Assembly: GCF_900110275.1 (NCBI RefSeq)
Contig: NZ_FODC01000005.1
Location: 186,001 to 250,000 of the forward strand
Direction: 5' to 3'
Length of the DNA: 64,000 bases
Source: Duganella sp. CF517
GTDB taxonomy: Bacteria > Pseudomonadota > Gammaproteobacteria > Burkholderiales > Burkholderiaceae_D
This document shows positions 18,194 through 27,197 of the stretch, in pieces. The position numbers and the translations under genes are program-made. Numbering within the stretch: the stretch's first letter is position 1; each line of letters begins with the position of its first letter. The notes beneath the pieces are model-generated. The model saw nothing but the letters and a program-made list of their open reading frames with translations. It ran no database searches and was not told the origin of the DNA.

Positions 18194-19098
18194 ACCTGGA
18201 ACTCCGGCAACTGCGCTACTTCGTCACCGTGGCCGAGGAACTCCACTTCGGCAAGGCCGCGCTGCGCCTCCACATGACGCAGCCGCCGCTGTCGCAAACG
18301 ATCCAGGCGCTGGAGCAGTCACTGGGCGCGGCGCTGTTCGAGCGCAACCGCCGTGGCGTGGCGCTGACGCCGGCCGGCATCGCGCTGCTGCCGGAGGCCA
18401 GGCGGCTGCTGGCGCGGGCGCTGGAGCTGCCGCAGCTGGTCCAGCGGGCCGCCGCCGGCGAGGTGGGACGCCTGACGCTGGCCTTCGTCTCCTCGGCCGA
18501 CTACAGCGTGCTGCCGCCGTTCCTGCGCGCCTACCGCGCCGCCTATCCGCAGGTGCAGATCACGCTGCAGGAGGCCACCTCCGACCTGCAGCTCGACGAC
18601 CTGCTGCACAACCGCATCGACGCCGGCCTGCTGATTCCACCGCTGCCCGACAAGGCCAGGCTGGAACTGGACTATCTGCCGGTGCTCAACGAGCCGCTGG
18701 TGCTGGCCGTGCCGGCCGGCCTGCTGGCGAAGAAGGGCAAGGTGGCGCTGGCCGCGCTGCCACGGTTACCGCTGATCGTGTTCCCGCGCGCGATCTCGCC
18801 GGCGCTGTACGACGCCATCCTGTCGGTGTTCCGCGACGCCGGCATCACGCCGGAGATCGGCCAGCAGGCGATCCAGATGCAGACCATCGTCAGCCTGGTG
18901 TCGGCCGGCATGGGCATGGCGCTGGTGCCGCAGTCGGTCTCCAACCTGATGCGGCCCGGGGTAGAATACCGGGCCTTGGCCGGCGCAGGCCCGCTGGTCG
19001 AAACCGGCCTGGCCTGGCGCCGCGACAATACCTCGCCGGTGCTGCGCGGCTTTTTGGAACTACTGAATAAGAACTTGGGAAAGAACGCTCTATGCTGA
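18190..19098 (+). CDS. LysR family transcriptional regulator
   Basis: This 302-residue regulator has an N-terminal winged helix-turn-helix (MNLELRQLRYFVTVAEELHF, then MTQPPLSQTIQALE) and a periplasmic-binding-like effector domain. It is divergent from ilvD across about 160 nt, a common arrangement for a LysR regulator and its target, though the effector is not evident. The stop codon overlaps the lgt start (19092-19098), so it may be cotranscribed with lgt. A CGAGG ribosome site lies too close to the ATG to be strong, and coupling to the short upstream ORF could help. Confidence 0.9.
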   Translation: MNLELRQLRYFVTVAEELHFGKAALRLHMTQPPLSQTIQALEQSLGAALFERNRRGVALTPAGIALLPEARRLLARALELPQLVQRAAAGEVGRLTLAFVSSADYSVLPPFLRAYRAAYPQVQITLQEATSDLQLDDLLHNRIDAGLLIPPLPDKARLELDYLPVLNEPLVLAVPAGLLAKKGKVALAALPRLPLIVFPRAISPALYDAILSVFRDAGITPEIGQQAIQMQTIVSLVSAGMGMALVPQSVSNLMRPGVEYRALAGAGPLVETGLAWRRDNTSPVLRGFLELLNKNLGKNALC

Positions 19099-19952
19099 TA
19101 CATCCGATGCCCGATCCGGTCGCCATTCATCTGGGACCGGTCGCGATCCACTGGTATGGCCTGATGTACGTGCTGGCCTTCGCGCTGTTCATCACCCTGG
19201 GCCGGGTGCGCATCAAGCAGCCGCACATCGCCGCGCAGGGCTGGCGCAAGGAGGACCTGGACGACATGCTGTTCTACGGCATGCTCGGCGTAGTCATCGG
19301 CGGCCGCCTGGGCGAGGTGCTGTTTTATGAGCCGGTCAAATACTTCTCCAACCCGATCGAGATCTTCAAGATCTGGCATGGCGGGATGTCGTTCCACGGC
19401 GGCTTTATCGGCGTGTTGATCGCGATGGCCGTATGGGCGCGACGCGCCGGGCGCAATCTGCTCGACGTCTACGACTTCATCGCGCCGCTGGTGCCGCTCG
19501 GGTACGCGGCGGGACGCCTTGGTAACTTCATCAACTCGGAGCTGCCGGGCCGCGTGGTGTCCGATCCGTCGCTGCCATGGGCGATGATGTGGCCGGACAT
19601 CTCGTACCCGCTGTTCCCCAACCCCGTGTTCCTGCAAGGGCTGCGCCATCCGTCGCCGATCTACCAGATGCTGATCGACGGCTTGCTGGTGTTCGCGATC
19701 CTGTGGCTGTACGCCCGCAAGGAGCGTCCGCGCCTGGCGGTGGGCGCCTTTTATACGCTGCTGTACGGGTGCGCGCGCTTCTTCACCGAGTACTTCCGCA
19801 CGCCGGACTGGGAGACCACCATCCTGGGCATGCCGATCACCTCCGGCCAGGTGCTGTCGCTGCCGATGATCGTCGGCGCCATCGCCATGCTGGTGTGGGC
19901 CTACAAGGTCAAACAGAAAGGCCGCGCGCCGGTCATTTCTTCAAAAGCTTGA
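19092..19952 (+). CDS. lgt: Prolipoprotein diacylglyceryl transferase
   Basis: This 286-residue inner-membrane enzyme transfers diacylglycerol to the lipobox cysteine of prolipoproteins. The signature GRLGNFINSE region and the essential HGGFIG motif are present, with about seven hydrophobic segments. It starts with ATGCTGA overlapping the LysR stop. Its 3' end overlaps the converging EVE-domain gene by 20 nt. Confidence 0.97.
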   Translation: MLIHPMPDPVAIHLGPVAIHWYGLMYVLAFALFITLGRVRIKQPHIAAQGWRKEDLDDMLFYGMLGVVIGGRLGEVLFYEPVKYFSNPIEIFKIWHGGMSFHGGFIGVLIAMAVWARRAGRNLLDVYDFIAPLVPLGYAAGRLGNFINSELPGRVVSDPSLPWAMMWPDISYPLFPNPVFLQGLRHPSPIYQMLIDGLLVFAILWLYARKERPRLAVGAFYTLLYGCARFFTEYFRTPDWETTILGMPITSGQVLSLPMIVGAIAMLVWAYKVKQKGRAPVISSKA

Positions 19953-20394
19953 CGATCGCTTTCCATTGCGCCGCCGTGACGGGCGTGATGGACAGGCGGC
20001 TGCCCTTCTGCAGCACCACCATATCCTCCAGCGCCGGGATGGTCCGCATCTCGGCCAGCGACAGCAAACGGGTTTTCTCCGTGCCCTTCACATCGACCGA
20101 AATCCAGCGCGGCTGCTCCGGCGTCGCCTTGGCGTCGTAGTACTTGCTGGTCTTGTCGAACTGCGTGGCGTCGGGATACGGCCCGCCCGCCACCACCGCC
20201 AGGCCGGCGATGCCCGGCTCCGGGCAGCTCGAGTGGTAGAACAGCACGCCGTCGCCGTCCCGCATCTGGTCGCGCATGAAATTGCGCGCCTGGTAGTTAC
20301 GCACGCCGAACCACGGCGTGGTCTGATCCTTTGACGCCATCACGTCGTCGATACTGACTTCATCGGGCTCGGACTTCATCAACCAGTATTGCAT
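19933..20394 (-). CDS. EVE domain-containing protein
   Basis: This 153-residue cytosolic protein consists of a single EVE domain (PUA-like fold): MQYWLMKSEPDEVSIDD, WFGVRNYQARNFMRD, and GDGVLFYHSSCPEPGIAG are strong signatures. EVE proteins are thought to bind modified nucleic-acid bases; a cellular role here is not known. I chose the ATG at 20394, which has CTGGAGAAAAG upstream, instead of an in-frame start 13 codons earlier. It overlaps lgt tail to tail. Confidence 0.93.
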   Translation of the reverse strand: MQYWLMKSEPDEVSIDDVMASKDQTTPWFGVRNYQARNFMRDQMRDGDGVLFYHSSCPEPGIAGLAVVAGGPYPDATQFDKTSKYYDAKATPEQPRWISVDVKGTEKTRLLSLAEMRTIPALEDMVVLQKGSRLSITPVTAAQWKAIVKLLKK

Positions 20395-20410
20395 CGCTTT
20401 TCTCCAGACG

Positions 20411-20450
20411 AAAAAAAGCGGCTGCGCATTCACATGCTAACAACCGCTTT
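20411..20450 (-). terminator. Terminator downstream of 6S RNA
   Basis: On the minus strand AAAGCGGTTG pairs with CAGCCGCTTT across a 16-nt loop and is followed by a run of T. It lies just after the 6S RNA 3' end and would end the zapA/6S transcript. Confidence 0.7.
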
Positions 20451-20460
20451 CTAAGATTAG

Positions 20461-20634
20461 GCCCCGCCTGTGCCGTCTTTGCCGGCATCCCGAACCAAAC
20501 GGTTCAAGGTGGTCACAGTTAGTTCAATTTCGGGTTCATCGGTCTAGCGACGCTCACGCCCATCGAACAAAATTCCGCAACCGGTGCACATAAATGGTTC
20601 AAGGAATATATGGCAATCGCGAACACCGCAGGGT
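20461..20634 (-). ncRNA. ssrS: 6S RNA
   Basis: 6S RNA binds the sigma70 RNA polymerase holoenzyme and tunes transcription in stationary phase. The call rests on position (directly downstream of zapA, as in many proteobacteria), length (about 175 nt) and sequence. The 5' part CCCTGCGGTGTTCGCG and the 3' part with CCTTGAACCGTTTGGTTC then GGCACAGGCGGGG can form the closing stem and resemble the conserved 6S arms. The middle would be the open-promoter-like bubble. Exact ends are estimates, within a few nucleotides. Confidence 0.8.
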
Positions 20635-20683
20635 ACGAAGAAGTTTACTCTCTTGTCCGCCGCAAAGGAAGGAGTTTAGCGAA

Positions 20684-20995
20684 TTAAAACAGGGTTTCTT
20701 GCGGGGTAAGTGCGCTATCGAGCACTTTGTGCATGGCCGCGATCTTGGTCTGCACTTCCAGGATCGACATGTCAGACAACGGACCTTGCGGCGATTTCAC
20801 CGACAGGAATTCCGCCGCCATGCCCAGCGCGGCCATCACGGCGATGCGGTCGTTGCCCTTGATCTTGCCGCCATCGCGGATGCCGGTCATCTTCTTGTCC
20901 AGCAAAGCGGCCGCTTCGCGCAGCGCGCGCTCTTCCTCGGGTTTGCACACCAGACGGTATGGCTGTCCCATGATGGACACATCCAGCTGAATCAT
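20684..20995 (-). CDS. zapA: Cell division protein ZapA
   Basis: This 103-residue cytosolic protein stabilises FtsZ filaments at the septum. MIQLDVSIMGQPYRLVC at the N terminus, EEERALREAAALLDKKM and NDRIAVMAALGMAAEFL match ZapA. The start overlaps the stop of the upstream coiled-coil gene (ATGA), so the two division genes form one translational unit, followed by 6S RNA. Confidence 0.93.
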   Translation of the reverse strand: MIQLDVSIMGQPYRLVCKPEEERALREAAALLDKKMTGIRDGGKIKGNDRIAVMAALGMAAEFLSVKSPQGPLSDMSILEVQTKIAAMHKVLDSALTPQETLF

Positions 20996-21270
20996 CGTAC
21001 ATCCTCTTTTTCAGCCAGTTTGTCGGTTGCGGCTTGCTCAGCATCGTCCTGGTCGGACTCGGGCTTGGACTCCTGATCCAGCGACGGCACTTTTTCCAGC
21101 AGCGCCACGATGCGCGCGGAGGCGTCGTTGAGGCGGCGCTGATAGCCCAGGTTCTCGGCCACGATGGCGGCATTCGCTTGACGCAACTGTGCATTCTCGC
21201 GGCGCAAGGCATTGGTCATCTCGGCCAACTGGTCGATCTTGTCGGATAGTTCTTCAAATTCGGAAATCAT
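20992..21270 (-). CDS. ZapB-like coiled-coil protein (TIGR02449 type)
   Basis: This 92-residue protein is almost entirely coiled coil in its first 65 residues (EFEELSDKIDQLAEMTNALR, then ENAQLRQANAAIVAEN), with an acidic tail. Such proteins precede zapA in many beta- and gammaproteobacteria and are thought to assist FtsZ ring assembly together with ZapA. I chose the ATG at 21270, preceded by GGCGGG; an upstream in-frame extension of 20 codons looks non-coding. Confidence 0.85.
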   Translation of the reverse strand: MISEFEELSDKIDQLAEMTNALRRENAQLRQANAAIVAENLGYQRRLNDASARIVALLEKVPSLDQESKPESDQDDAEQAATDKLAEKEDVR

Positions 21271-21308
21271 CCCGCCACTATAGGCAGCGCGCGGGGCGCC
21301 GTCAACCG

Positions 21309-21353
21309 AATCCCGTGTCCGCAGCACCAATTTGGGGCTGCGGACACGGGATT
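21309..21353. repeat. Perfect 17-bp inverted repeat (extragenic palindrome)
   Basis: AATCCCGTGTCCGCAGC and its exact reverse complement flank an 11-nt loop whose CCAA and TTGG can pair further. It lies between the ZapB-like gene and the beta-galactosidase. No T-run is adjacent, so it is more likely a REP-like element than a plain terminator. Confidence 0.7.
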
Positions 21354-21415
21354 TACGATGGATTTAATTAATGGCTAAGAATACAAGACACATTCTTATT
21401 GCTTTGCCAGCGTCA

Positions 21416-24292
21416 TCACTTTACCCGCGGCTCGATCGTGACGTGCCCTTCGATGCCGCTGCCCTGACCTGGCTCGGCTTCGACGATCACATTGATCTCA
21501 CGTTTGCCAGTGCCCGCCGGCAATGACAGGTCCAGTGGCGCGGGCGCGTACGTGTCCTTCTTCCCCACCAGCGCGCCGTCGACCCACACTTCGGCCTTGC
21601 CACGGATGCCTCCGAAGCGGATCAAGCCGTTGCCGTTGGCGAGGTTCTTGCGCGGCGTGAAGCTGGAGCGGTACAGGTGATATTTCGCGCCGGCGTCGGC
21701 CCATAGCGGCGGCGAACCCCATCCCCAGGTGTTCATATCGAAGCCGGCCAGTTTCTGGTTCGGGTCCGGACGCTGGTCGCTGACCGGCGCCACGCGCCAG
21801 CTGCGCACGAAGGTCGTCGGCGCGTCGGCGCTGGCGACGAACGGCTCGGGCGCCACCGCCTTGACCGGAATCGCGATCTTCGCCGCGTGCAGGCCGGGCG
21901 CCGTGGCGACCACCTCTACCGGCTGATTGCTGTCCCAGTTGGTCTGCACGATCAATTGCGCCAGGCCGTTGAACAGACGGCGCGTGGCGCCCTTCTCGTC
22001 CTCGTGCGAGGTCGGATCGCCGTTGCCATGGCCGATCGAGCGGCCGCCGCCCGTCACCGCGAAGGTGACATTGGCGTCGGCCAGCGGCACCGCGCGGCCT
22101 TGCGCGTCCAGCGCGCGCACCGTGATCGGCATGGCGTCGCGGCCATCGCCGGCCAGTTGCGCGCGGTCCGGCACCAGCTCCAGCGCGACGGCGGCGCCGG
22201 TGGTCTCCACCGACGTGCGCGCGACTTCCCTGCCGCCGCGATAACCGACCGCCTCCAGCTTGCCCGGCGCGTAGGCGACATTGAAGAAGTTCATGCGGAA
22301 CGGATCGACCTGCTGCTCGCCGAGCGCTTTGCCGTTCAACAGCAGCTGCACCTTCTCGACGTTGGCCATCACCATCACGCGGATCTCCTTGCCCTCGCTG
22401 CCGCTCCAGTTCCAGTGCGGCGCGATGTGGATCAGCGGACGGTCCTTGATCCACTGCACCTGATGGATATAGTAGGCGTTCTTCGGGAAGCCGTTCAAGT
22501 CCATGATGCCGAACACCGAGCTGACAGCGGGCCACTCGTTGGGCGTCGGTTCGCCGCGATAATCGAAACCGGTCCAGACGAAGCCGCCGGCCACGTAAGG
22601 ACGGGTGGCGATCGCCTCCCACGCGTCGCGGTGGGTATTACCCCACTGCGCGGCGTCGGCCAGGTCGTCGTAGCTGGCGATGATGCCCTTTTCCTTGACG
22701 GTCTTGAACTCGCCGCGCGTCATGAAGGCCGACGTGTCCTCCGAGCTGGTGAAAGGCTTGTCCGGGAAGGCCTTGTGATAGCGGTCGTAATCCGGCACCT
22801 GGTAGTTGGCGCCGACCACGTCGACCGCGTGCGAGACATTCAGGTCGCTGAAGAAGCCGCCGTTCATCGCCGCCGTCACCGGACGCGTGTCGTCCAGCGA
22901 TTTGACCACGGCCGCCATGCGGCGCACCATCTCGTAGCCGACTTCCGAACCCTGCACCGGCTCCTCGTTGAAGACCGACCACAGGATGATGCCCGGATGG
23001 TGGCGGTCGCGCTTGACCATCCACTCCAGCTGCTTCATGTAGTCCGGCGACGGATTGAAGTTGCGGTTCTCGTCCATGACGACAAAGCCCATGCGGTCGA
23101 CCATGTCCAGCACCTCGGCCGCCGGCGCGTTGTGCGAGAAGCGGATCGCGTTCACGCCCAATTCCTTGAGACGGCGCAGGCGGTATTCCCACACCGAATC
23201 CGGGATCGCCACGCCGACGCCGGCGTGGTCCTGGTGGATGCACACGCCCTGCAGCTTGACGTGCTGGCCGTTGAGGAAGAAGCCCTGCTGGGCGTCGAAG
23301 CGGATGGTGCGGAAGCCGGTGTGCAGCGACACCTCGTCCTGCGCCTTGCCGTCCTGGATCACGCGCGTGGTGACGCGGTACAGATTGGTTTTCTCGATCG
23401 ACCACAGGGCCGGATCGTTGATGGAAAACGGCAGCTTGACGACGGCATCCTTCAATACGCCGACCGACGCCTTGGCGGTCTGGCGGCCGACCTGCTTGCC
23501 GGCCGGGTCGAACAGCGTGACTTCGACGGTGACGTCGGAGACCTTCTTGCCGCTGTTGTTGACGGTGACTTCCACCGGCAAGGTCCACTGTTTTCCTTTA
23601 CCGGCGCGCGGCACGGCGTACACGCCGTCGGTCGCCACGTGCAGCGGCGCGCGCTTGACCAGCCACGCGTGGCGGTACATGCCGGCGCCCTCGTACCACC
23701 AGCCCTCCATCGCCTCCGCATCGGCGCGGATCGAGATGGTGTTGAGCGAGTCGCCATAATTCAGATACGGCGTGATGTCGATGTTGCTGGCGTTGTAGCC
23801 GGACCAGTTGCGGTTGACCACATTGCCGTTGACCCAGACCGTGGCGTGGGTGGCGATGGCGTCGAACTGTAGCTCGAAATGGCGGCCGCGATCGGCCGGG
23901 TCGACCTTCAGGTAGCGGCGATACCAGCCGATGCCGCGCGGACGGTAGCCCTGCGAGATATTGGCCTTCGGATCGAACGGCCCTTCGACGGCCCAATCGT
24001 GCGGCAGATCGAGGCGGCGCCAGTCGGAGTCATCGAATTCGGTGCCGGCCGCGCCGGGCGCGTTGCCGGCTTTGGCGTTGCTATACGATTCCTCGTGGCC
24101 GACGATGGGCGGGTGGACAACGTCGCCCAGGTGGAACAGCCAGCCGCGATCGAGCGACAGGCGCTCGCGCCCCGCTTTGACGTCAGGCTTGGTGGAAGTG
24201 GTGGAGGTGGTGGCCGCGTGGGCCGACACGCAGGCCGCCAGCAGCAAAAAAGCGGAGCCAAAGCCCCGCCAATTGAAGATGTTGGAATTCAA
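21416..24292 (-). CDS. GH2 beta-galactosidase, secreted
   Basis: This 958-residue glycoside hydrolase has a signal peptide (cleavage near SAHA, residue 26). A GH2 sugar-binding domain (about 45-220), an immunoglobulin-like domain and the TIM barrel follow, with acid/base Glu in SVFNEEPV and the nucleophile Glu in PFTSSEDTS. Next comes a DUF4982-like module and C-terminal beta domains (about 660-958). It should cleave terminal beta-galactosides in the periplasm. Its neighbours (TonB-dependent receptor, galactonate pathway) point to galactan oligosaccharides as substrate. It lies downstream of the receptor gene in the same direction. Confidence 0.93.
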   Translation of the reverse strand: MNSNIFNWRGFGSAFLLLAACVSAHAATTSTTSTKPDVKAGRERLSLDRGWLFHLGDVVHPPIVGHEESYSNAKAGNAPGAAGTEFDDSDWRRLDLPHDWAVEGPFDPKANISQGYRPRGIGWYRRYLKVDPADRGRHFELQFDAIATHATVWVNGNVVNRNWSGYNASNIDITPYLNYGDSLNTISIRADAEAMEGWWYEGAGMYRHAWLVKRAPLHVATDGVYAVPRAGKGKQWTLPVEVTVNNSGKKVSDVTVEVTLFDPAGKQVGRQTAKASVGVLKDAVVKLPFSINDPALWSIEKTNLYRVTTRVIQDGKAQDEVSLHTGFRTIRFDAQQGFFLNGQHVKLQGVCIHQDHAGVGVAIPDSVWEYRLRRLKELGVNAIRFSHNAPAAEVLDMVDRMGFVVMDENRNFNPSPDYMKQLEWMVKRDRHHPGIILWSVFNEEPVQGSEVGYEMVRRMAAVVKSLDDTRPVTAAMNGGFFSDLNVSHAVDVVGANYQVPDYDRYHKAFPDKPFTSSEDTSAFMTRGEFKTVKEKGIIASYDDLADAAQWGNTHRDAWEAIATRPYVAGGFVWTGFDYRGEPTPNEWPAVSSVFGIMDLNGFPKNAYYIHQVQWIKDRPLIHIAPHWNWSGSEGKEIRVMVMANVEKVQLLLNGKALGEQQVDPFRMNFFNVAYAPGKLEAVGYRGGREVARTSVETTGAAVALELVPDRAQLAGDGRDAMPITVRALDAQGRAVPLADANVTFAVTGGGRSIGHGNGDPTSHEDEKGATRRLFNGLAQLIVQTNWDSNQPVEVVATAPGLHAAKIAIPVKAVAPEPFVASADAPTTFVRSWRVAPVSDQRPDPNQKLAGFDMNTWGWGSPPLWADAGAKYHLYRSSFTPRKNLANGNGLIRFGGIRGKAEVWVDGALVGKKDTYAPAPLDLSLPAGTGKREINVIVEAEPGQGSGIEGHVTIEPRVK

Positions 24293-24325
24293 ATTGGACT
24301 CCCGATAGGCGAAACCCGCAAACCT

Positions 24326-24353
24326 GGGGTCGTACCCCTGGGGGTACGACCCC
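24326..24353. repeat. Perfect 13-bp inverted repeat between GH2 and receptor genes
   Basis: GGGGTCGTACCCC is followed after two bases by its exact reverse complement. It stands in the roughly 150-nt gap between the receptor gene and the beta-galactosidase and could attenuate or stabilise the shared mRNA, or be a mobile palindrome. It shares the GGGGTC end with the 29-bp repeat at 60270. Confidence 0.65.
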
Positions 24354-24443
24354 GCCTAGCCGTGCGGGTTAAAAAAAACGGAGCAGCGCTCTCACGCACC
24401 GCTCCGTAAAACCACGATAAAAAAGTTACAAGAGACTAGGACA

Positions 24444-27008
24444 TCACAGCTTGAACGACAGGCCCAGGTTGAAGCGGCGACCGAACTCGGTCACTTCCTG
24501 CTGCAGCGGGTTGTTAGCACTGGTGTAGACGGCCTTCTGATTGGTCAGGTTGTCGACACCGAAGCGCAGCTGGATGTTAGGCGTGATTTGCTTGGCCAGG
24601 TTCAGCGTCAGATAGGTTTCGTCTTCGTTGACCAGCAACTGGCCGGCGCTCCAGGTTGGATTGCGCACGAACGAGCTGTGATAGTTGGCCGACAGGCGCG
24701 CTTCGTAACCCGCTTTTTCATACCACAGCGTCACGCCGCCGTTGTGCTTCATCAGGCCCTCGATCGGGTAGGGATTCACGCGCGGGGTCTGCTCACGGAT
24801 GGTGCTGGCCGTGTAAGCGTAGTTACTGGCGATACCCAGACCATCGAACGGCGCGGGCAAACCGGTGAAGGCTTGCTGGTACACCAGTTCCAGGCCACGG
24901 ATGTTGCCACCTTTGCCGTTGACCGAACGGGTGATGTTCTCCGACTGGGTGATGGCGATGTAGCGCTGCACTTCCTTGTAGAAGGCGCCGGCCGACAGCA
25001 ACGAACCCTTCGAGAAGTACCACTGGTACGCCAGATCGACCTGGTTGGCCATCATCGGCTTCAGCTCGGGATTACCGGCGCTGCCGGTGATTGGCTGGCC
25101 GCCGGTCGACAGGCTCAGATTACGCGAGGCGCGCAGTTCGTCCAGCGGCGCGCGCGACATGGCGCGGGCCAGGCTGAAACGAACCTGATGTTCCTGCTTC
25201 TCGTCCAGATTGAGGATCAGGTTCAGACTAGGCAGGATCTCGGTGTACGAGGTGCCGGCCGACACCGGGGTCGCCGGAGCGCCGCCCAGCGACTCGTTGC
25301 CGTAGCTGTCGGTCTTGGTGTGCACGACGCGCACGCCGACGTTACCGCGGTAGGTCTTGCCGAACGCTTCGCCATCGAGGTCGCCCTGGATGTAGGCCGA
25401 GGTGCTGCGCTCCTTGACCTTCCAGCCGGACAGCAGATCGTTTTGCGTCTGCGCGCGGCCGGTCGGATTGGAGGCGTTCGGGCCGAAGGCGGTGGCGATG
25501 CTGCCGTTGAAATCCTTGAGCGCGATGTACGACGGGAAGCCATCGACGGTGACGGTCTCGTAAGCCGATTGTGGAATGGTCACGCCATCGAACTGCCAGG
25601 TGGTCTGGCGATAGCTCTTTTCGCGGTCGGACGCGCGTACGCCGACCTTGATGCGGTTGATGATGCTGTTCTCGATCGGACGGGCGGCGCTCACCGACGC
25701 GGCGTTCAGCAGATCCTTCACGTGGCCGTCGGTATCGACGTACAGTTGGGCGGCGCCGAAGTTGGCCGGGTTGCCGGTATTCAGACCGCCGAAGTTATAT
25801 GACTGGTTCTCGTTGCCGGTGAAATTCCAGGTGGTCTTGGTGAAGTCGTTGCTGGTCTGGCGCACGTCTACCCAGGCGCTGCCGCGCATCGCGTGCGAGG
25901 TCGACAGATCGGTTTCGACTTTCCAGTCGCCGGCGTTGAACTTGCCGTTCAAGCCGCTGGCGGCGACGCTGCTATCCTGGGTCCAGCGCGAGTGGTTGTT
26001 CACCACTTTGGTCCAGTCGGCGGTGGCGCCGGCGACATAGCCGTTGCTCACGTTGACATTGCTGTAGTTCGAGAAGTTGCTCAGTCCATCCGTCCAGTGC
26101 TGCAACTGGTCTTCGTCGACCGACGACTTGGCGTAATAGGTGTCGGCGGTGATCAGCACGTTGTTGTTCGGCTTCCACTCGACTTTGGCCAGCACGCTGC
26201 TGCGCTCATTGCTGCCACGACGGACATCGTCCTGGAAGCCCCATGGCGTCTTTGGATTGGCGCCTTCGTCAAAGCCCCAGTGGCGAACGTTCTTTTGCAC
26301 CGACGGCTGGTCCTGATAGCTGAACGCGATGGCCGCGCCCAATGTCTTGTTCAGGAACTGGTCGATGTAGACGCCGCCCAGGCGCGGCGCGGTCTTGTCG
26401 GCGCCCGGAATGTCCTTGGAGATCGCGTAGTACAGGGCGTCGGCCTTGAGCGAAATCTGGCGGCCATTGTATTTCAGCGGCGAAACCGTTTGCAGGTCGA
26501 TCGAGGTGGCGATGCCGCCTTCAACCAGCTCGGCGTTCTGCGATTTGTAGACGGTGGCGCCGCTCAGCGACTCCGACGGGAACTGCTCGAAACGCACGGC
26601 GCGGTTAGGCTCCGACGATGCCAGTTCGCGGCCGTTCAGCGTGGCGCCGATGAAGCGTGGGCCCATGCCGCGCGCGACGATTTGCGACGCGTTGCCGCGA
26701 TCGAGGCCGGACGACAGGCCAGGCAGGCGCGCCAACGATTCGGCGATGGTGGTGTCGGGCAGCTTGCCGATGTCTTCCGACGATACGACTTCCACCATGC
26801 TGTTGCTGGCTTCCTTGGCCGCCAGCGCGTTGCGCACGGAGGCGCGGATGCCGGTCACGTTGACTTGCTGGATATCGCCGGCCACTGGCGCCGACGGTGC
26901 CGCGGGCGCGGCGGCTGCCGCTGCGGCTTCTTGTGCCAAGGCTTGCTGCGCCATCAACGGGGTGGTGAAAAGCGCCGCGATGAGCAAGCTCATTTTCTTG
27001 TGTTTCAT
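24444..27008 (-). CDS. TonB-dependent receptor, carbohydrate type
   Basis: This 854-residue outer-membrane receptor has a signal peptide ending QALAQ, an Ala/Pro stretch, a plug domain (about 40-180: VNVTGIRASVRNAL, then KLPDTTIAESLARLPGL) and a 22-strand-type barrel ending in RRFNLGLSFKL with the terminal aromatic pattern for BamA. The plug resembles the Xanthomonas/Caulobacter sugar receptors. The ATG at 27008 is favoured because GGAG lies six bases upstream. Placement next to a beta-galactosidase and a galactose regulator suggests uptake of galacto-oligosaccharides. Confidence 0.93.
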   Translation of the reverse strand: MKHKKMSLLIAALFTTPLMAQQALAQEAAAAAAAPAAPSAPVAGDIQQVNVTGIRASVRNALAAKEASNSMVEVVSSEDIGKLPDTTIAESLARLPGLSSGLDRGNASQIVARGMGPRFIGATLNGRELASSEPNRAVRFEQFPSESLSGATVYKSQNAELVEGGIATSIDLQTVSPLKYNGRQISLKADALYYAISKDIPGADKTAPRLGGVYIDQFLNKTLGAAIAFSYQDQPSVQKNVRHWGFDEGANPKTPWGFQDDVRRGSNERSSVLAKVEWKPNNNVLITADTYYAKSSVDEDQLQHWTDGLSNFSNYSNVNVSNGYVAGATADWTKVVNNHSRWTQDSSVAASGLNGKFNAGDWKVETDLSTSHAMRGSAWVDVRQTSNDFTKTTWNFTGNENQSYNFGGLNTGNPANFGAAQLYVDTDGHVKDLLNAASVSAARPIENSIINRIKVGVRASDREKSYRQTTWQFDGVTIPQSAYETVTVDGFPSYIALKDFNGSIATAFGPNASNPTGRAQTQNDLLSGWKVKERSTSAYIQGDLDGEAFGKTYRGNVGVRVVHTKTDSYGNESLGGAPATPVSAGTSYTEILPSLNLILNLDEKQEHQVRFSLARAMSRAPLDELRASRNLSLSTGGQPITGSAGNPELKPMMANQVDLAYQWYFSKGSLLSAGAFYKEVQRYIAITQSENITRSVNGKGGNIRGLELVYQQAFTGLPAPFDGLGIASNYAYTASTIREQTPRVNPYPIEGLMKHNGGVTLWYEKAGYEARLSANYHSSFVRNPTWSAGQLLVNEDETYLTLNLAKQITPNIQLRFGVDNLTNQKAVYTSANNPLQQEVTEFGRRFNLGLSFKL

Positions 27009-27162
27009 GTGCATCTCCAGTGTTTGTATGAGTTCCGTCTCTGGTACAGAGCGGACGGATAGACTGGATGCTAAGCGAAACACGAGTTCAGAAGCCAATA
27101 GCTAATTGCAATCTGCCCATATCAAGTTCGTATATCAGACATACACAATGACGCAAACAGCA

Positions 27163-27175
27163 ATAGCTCAGCTAT
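27163..27175. promoter_or_regulatory. Palindrome upstream of the TonB receptor gene
   Basis: ATAGCTCAGCTAT is a perfect 13-bp palindrome with a central C, located about 155 nt upstream of the receptor start. Its CAGCTATG sequence recurs in the palindrome upstream of dgoD (29241-29257), suggesting a shared regulator, possibly the LysR protein encoded next door. Confidence 0.4.
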
Positions 27176-27197
27176 GGCAACAGGAATAGAAAGAAGA

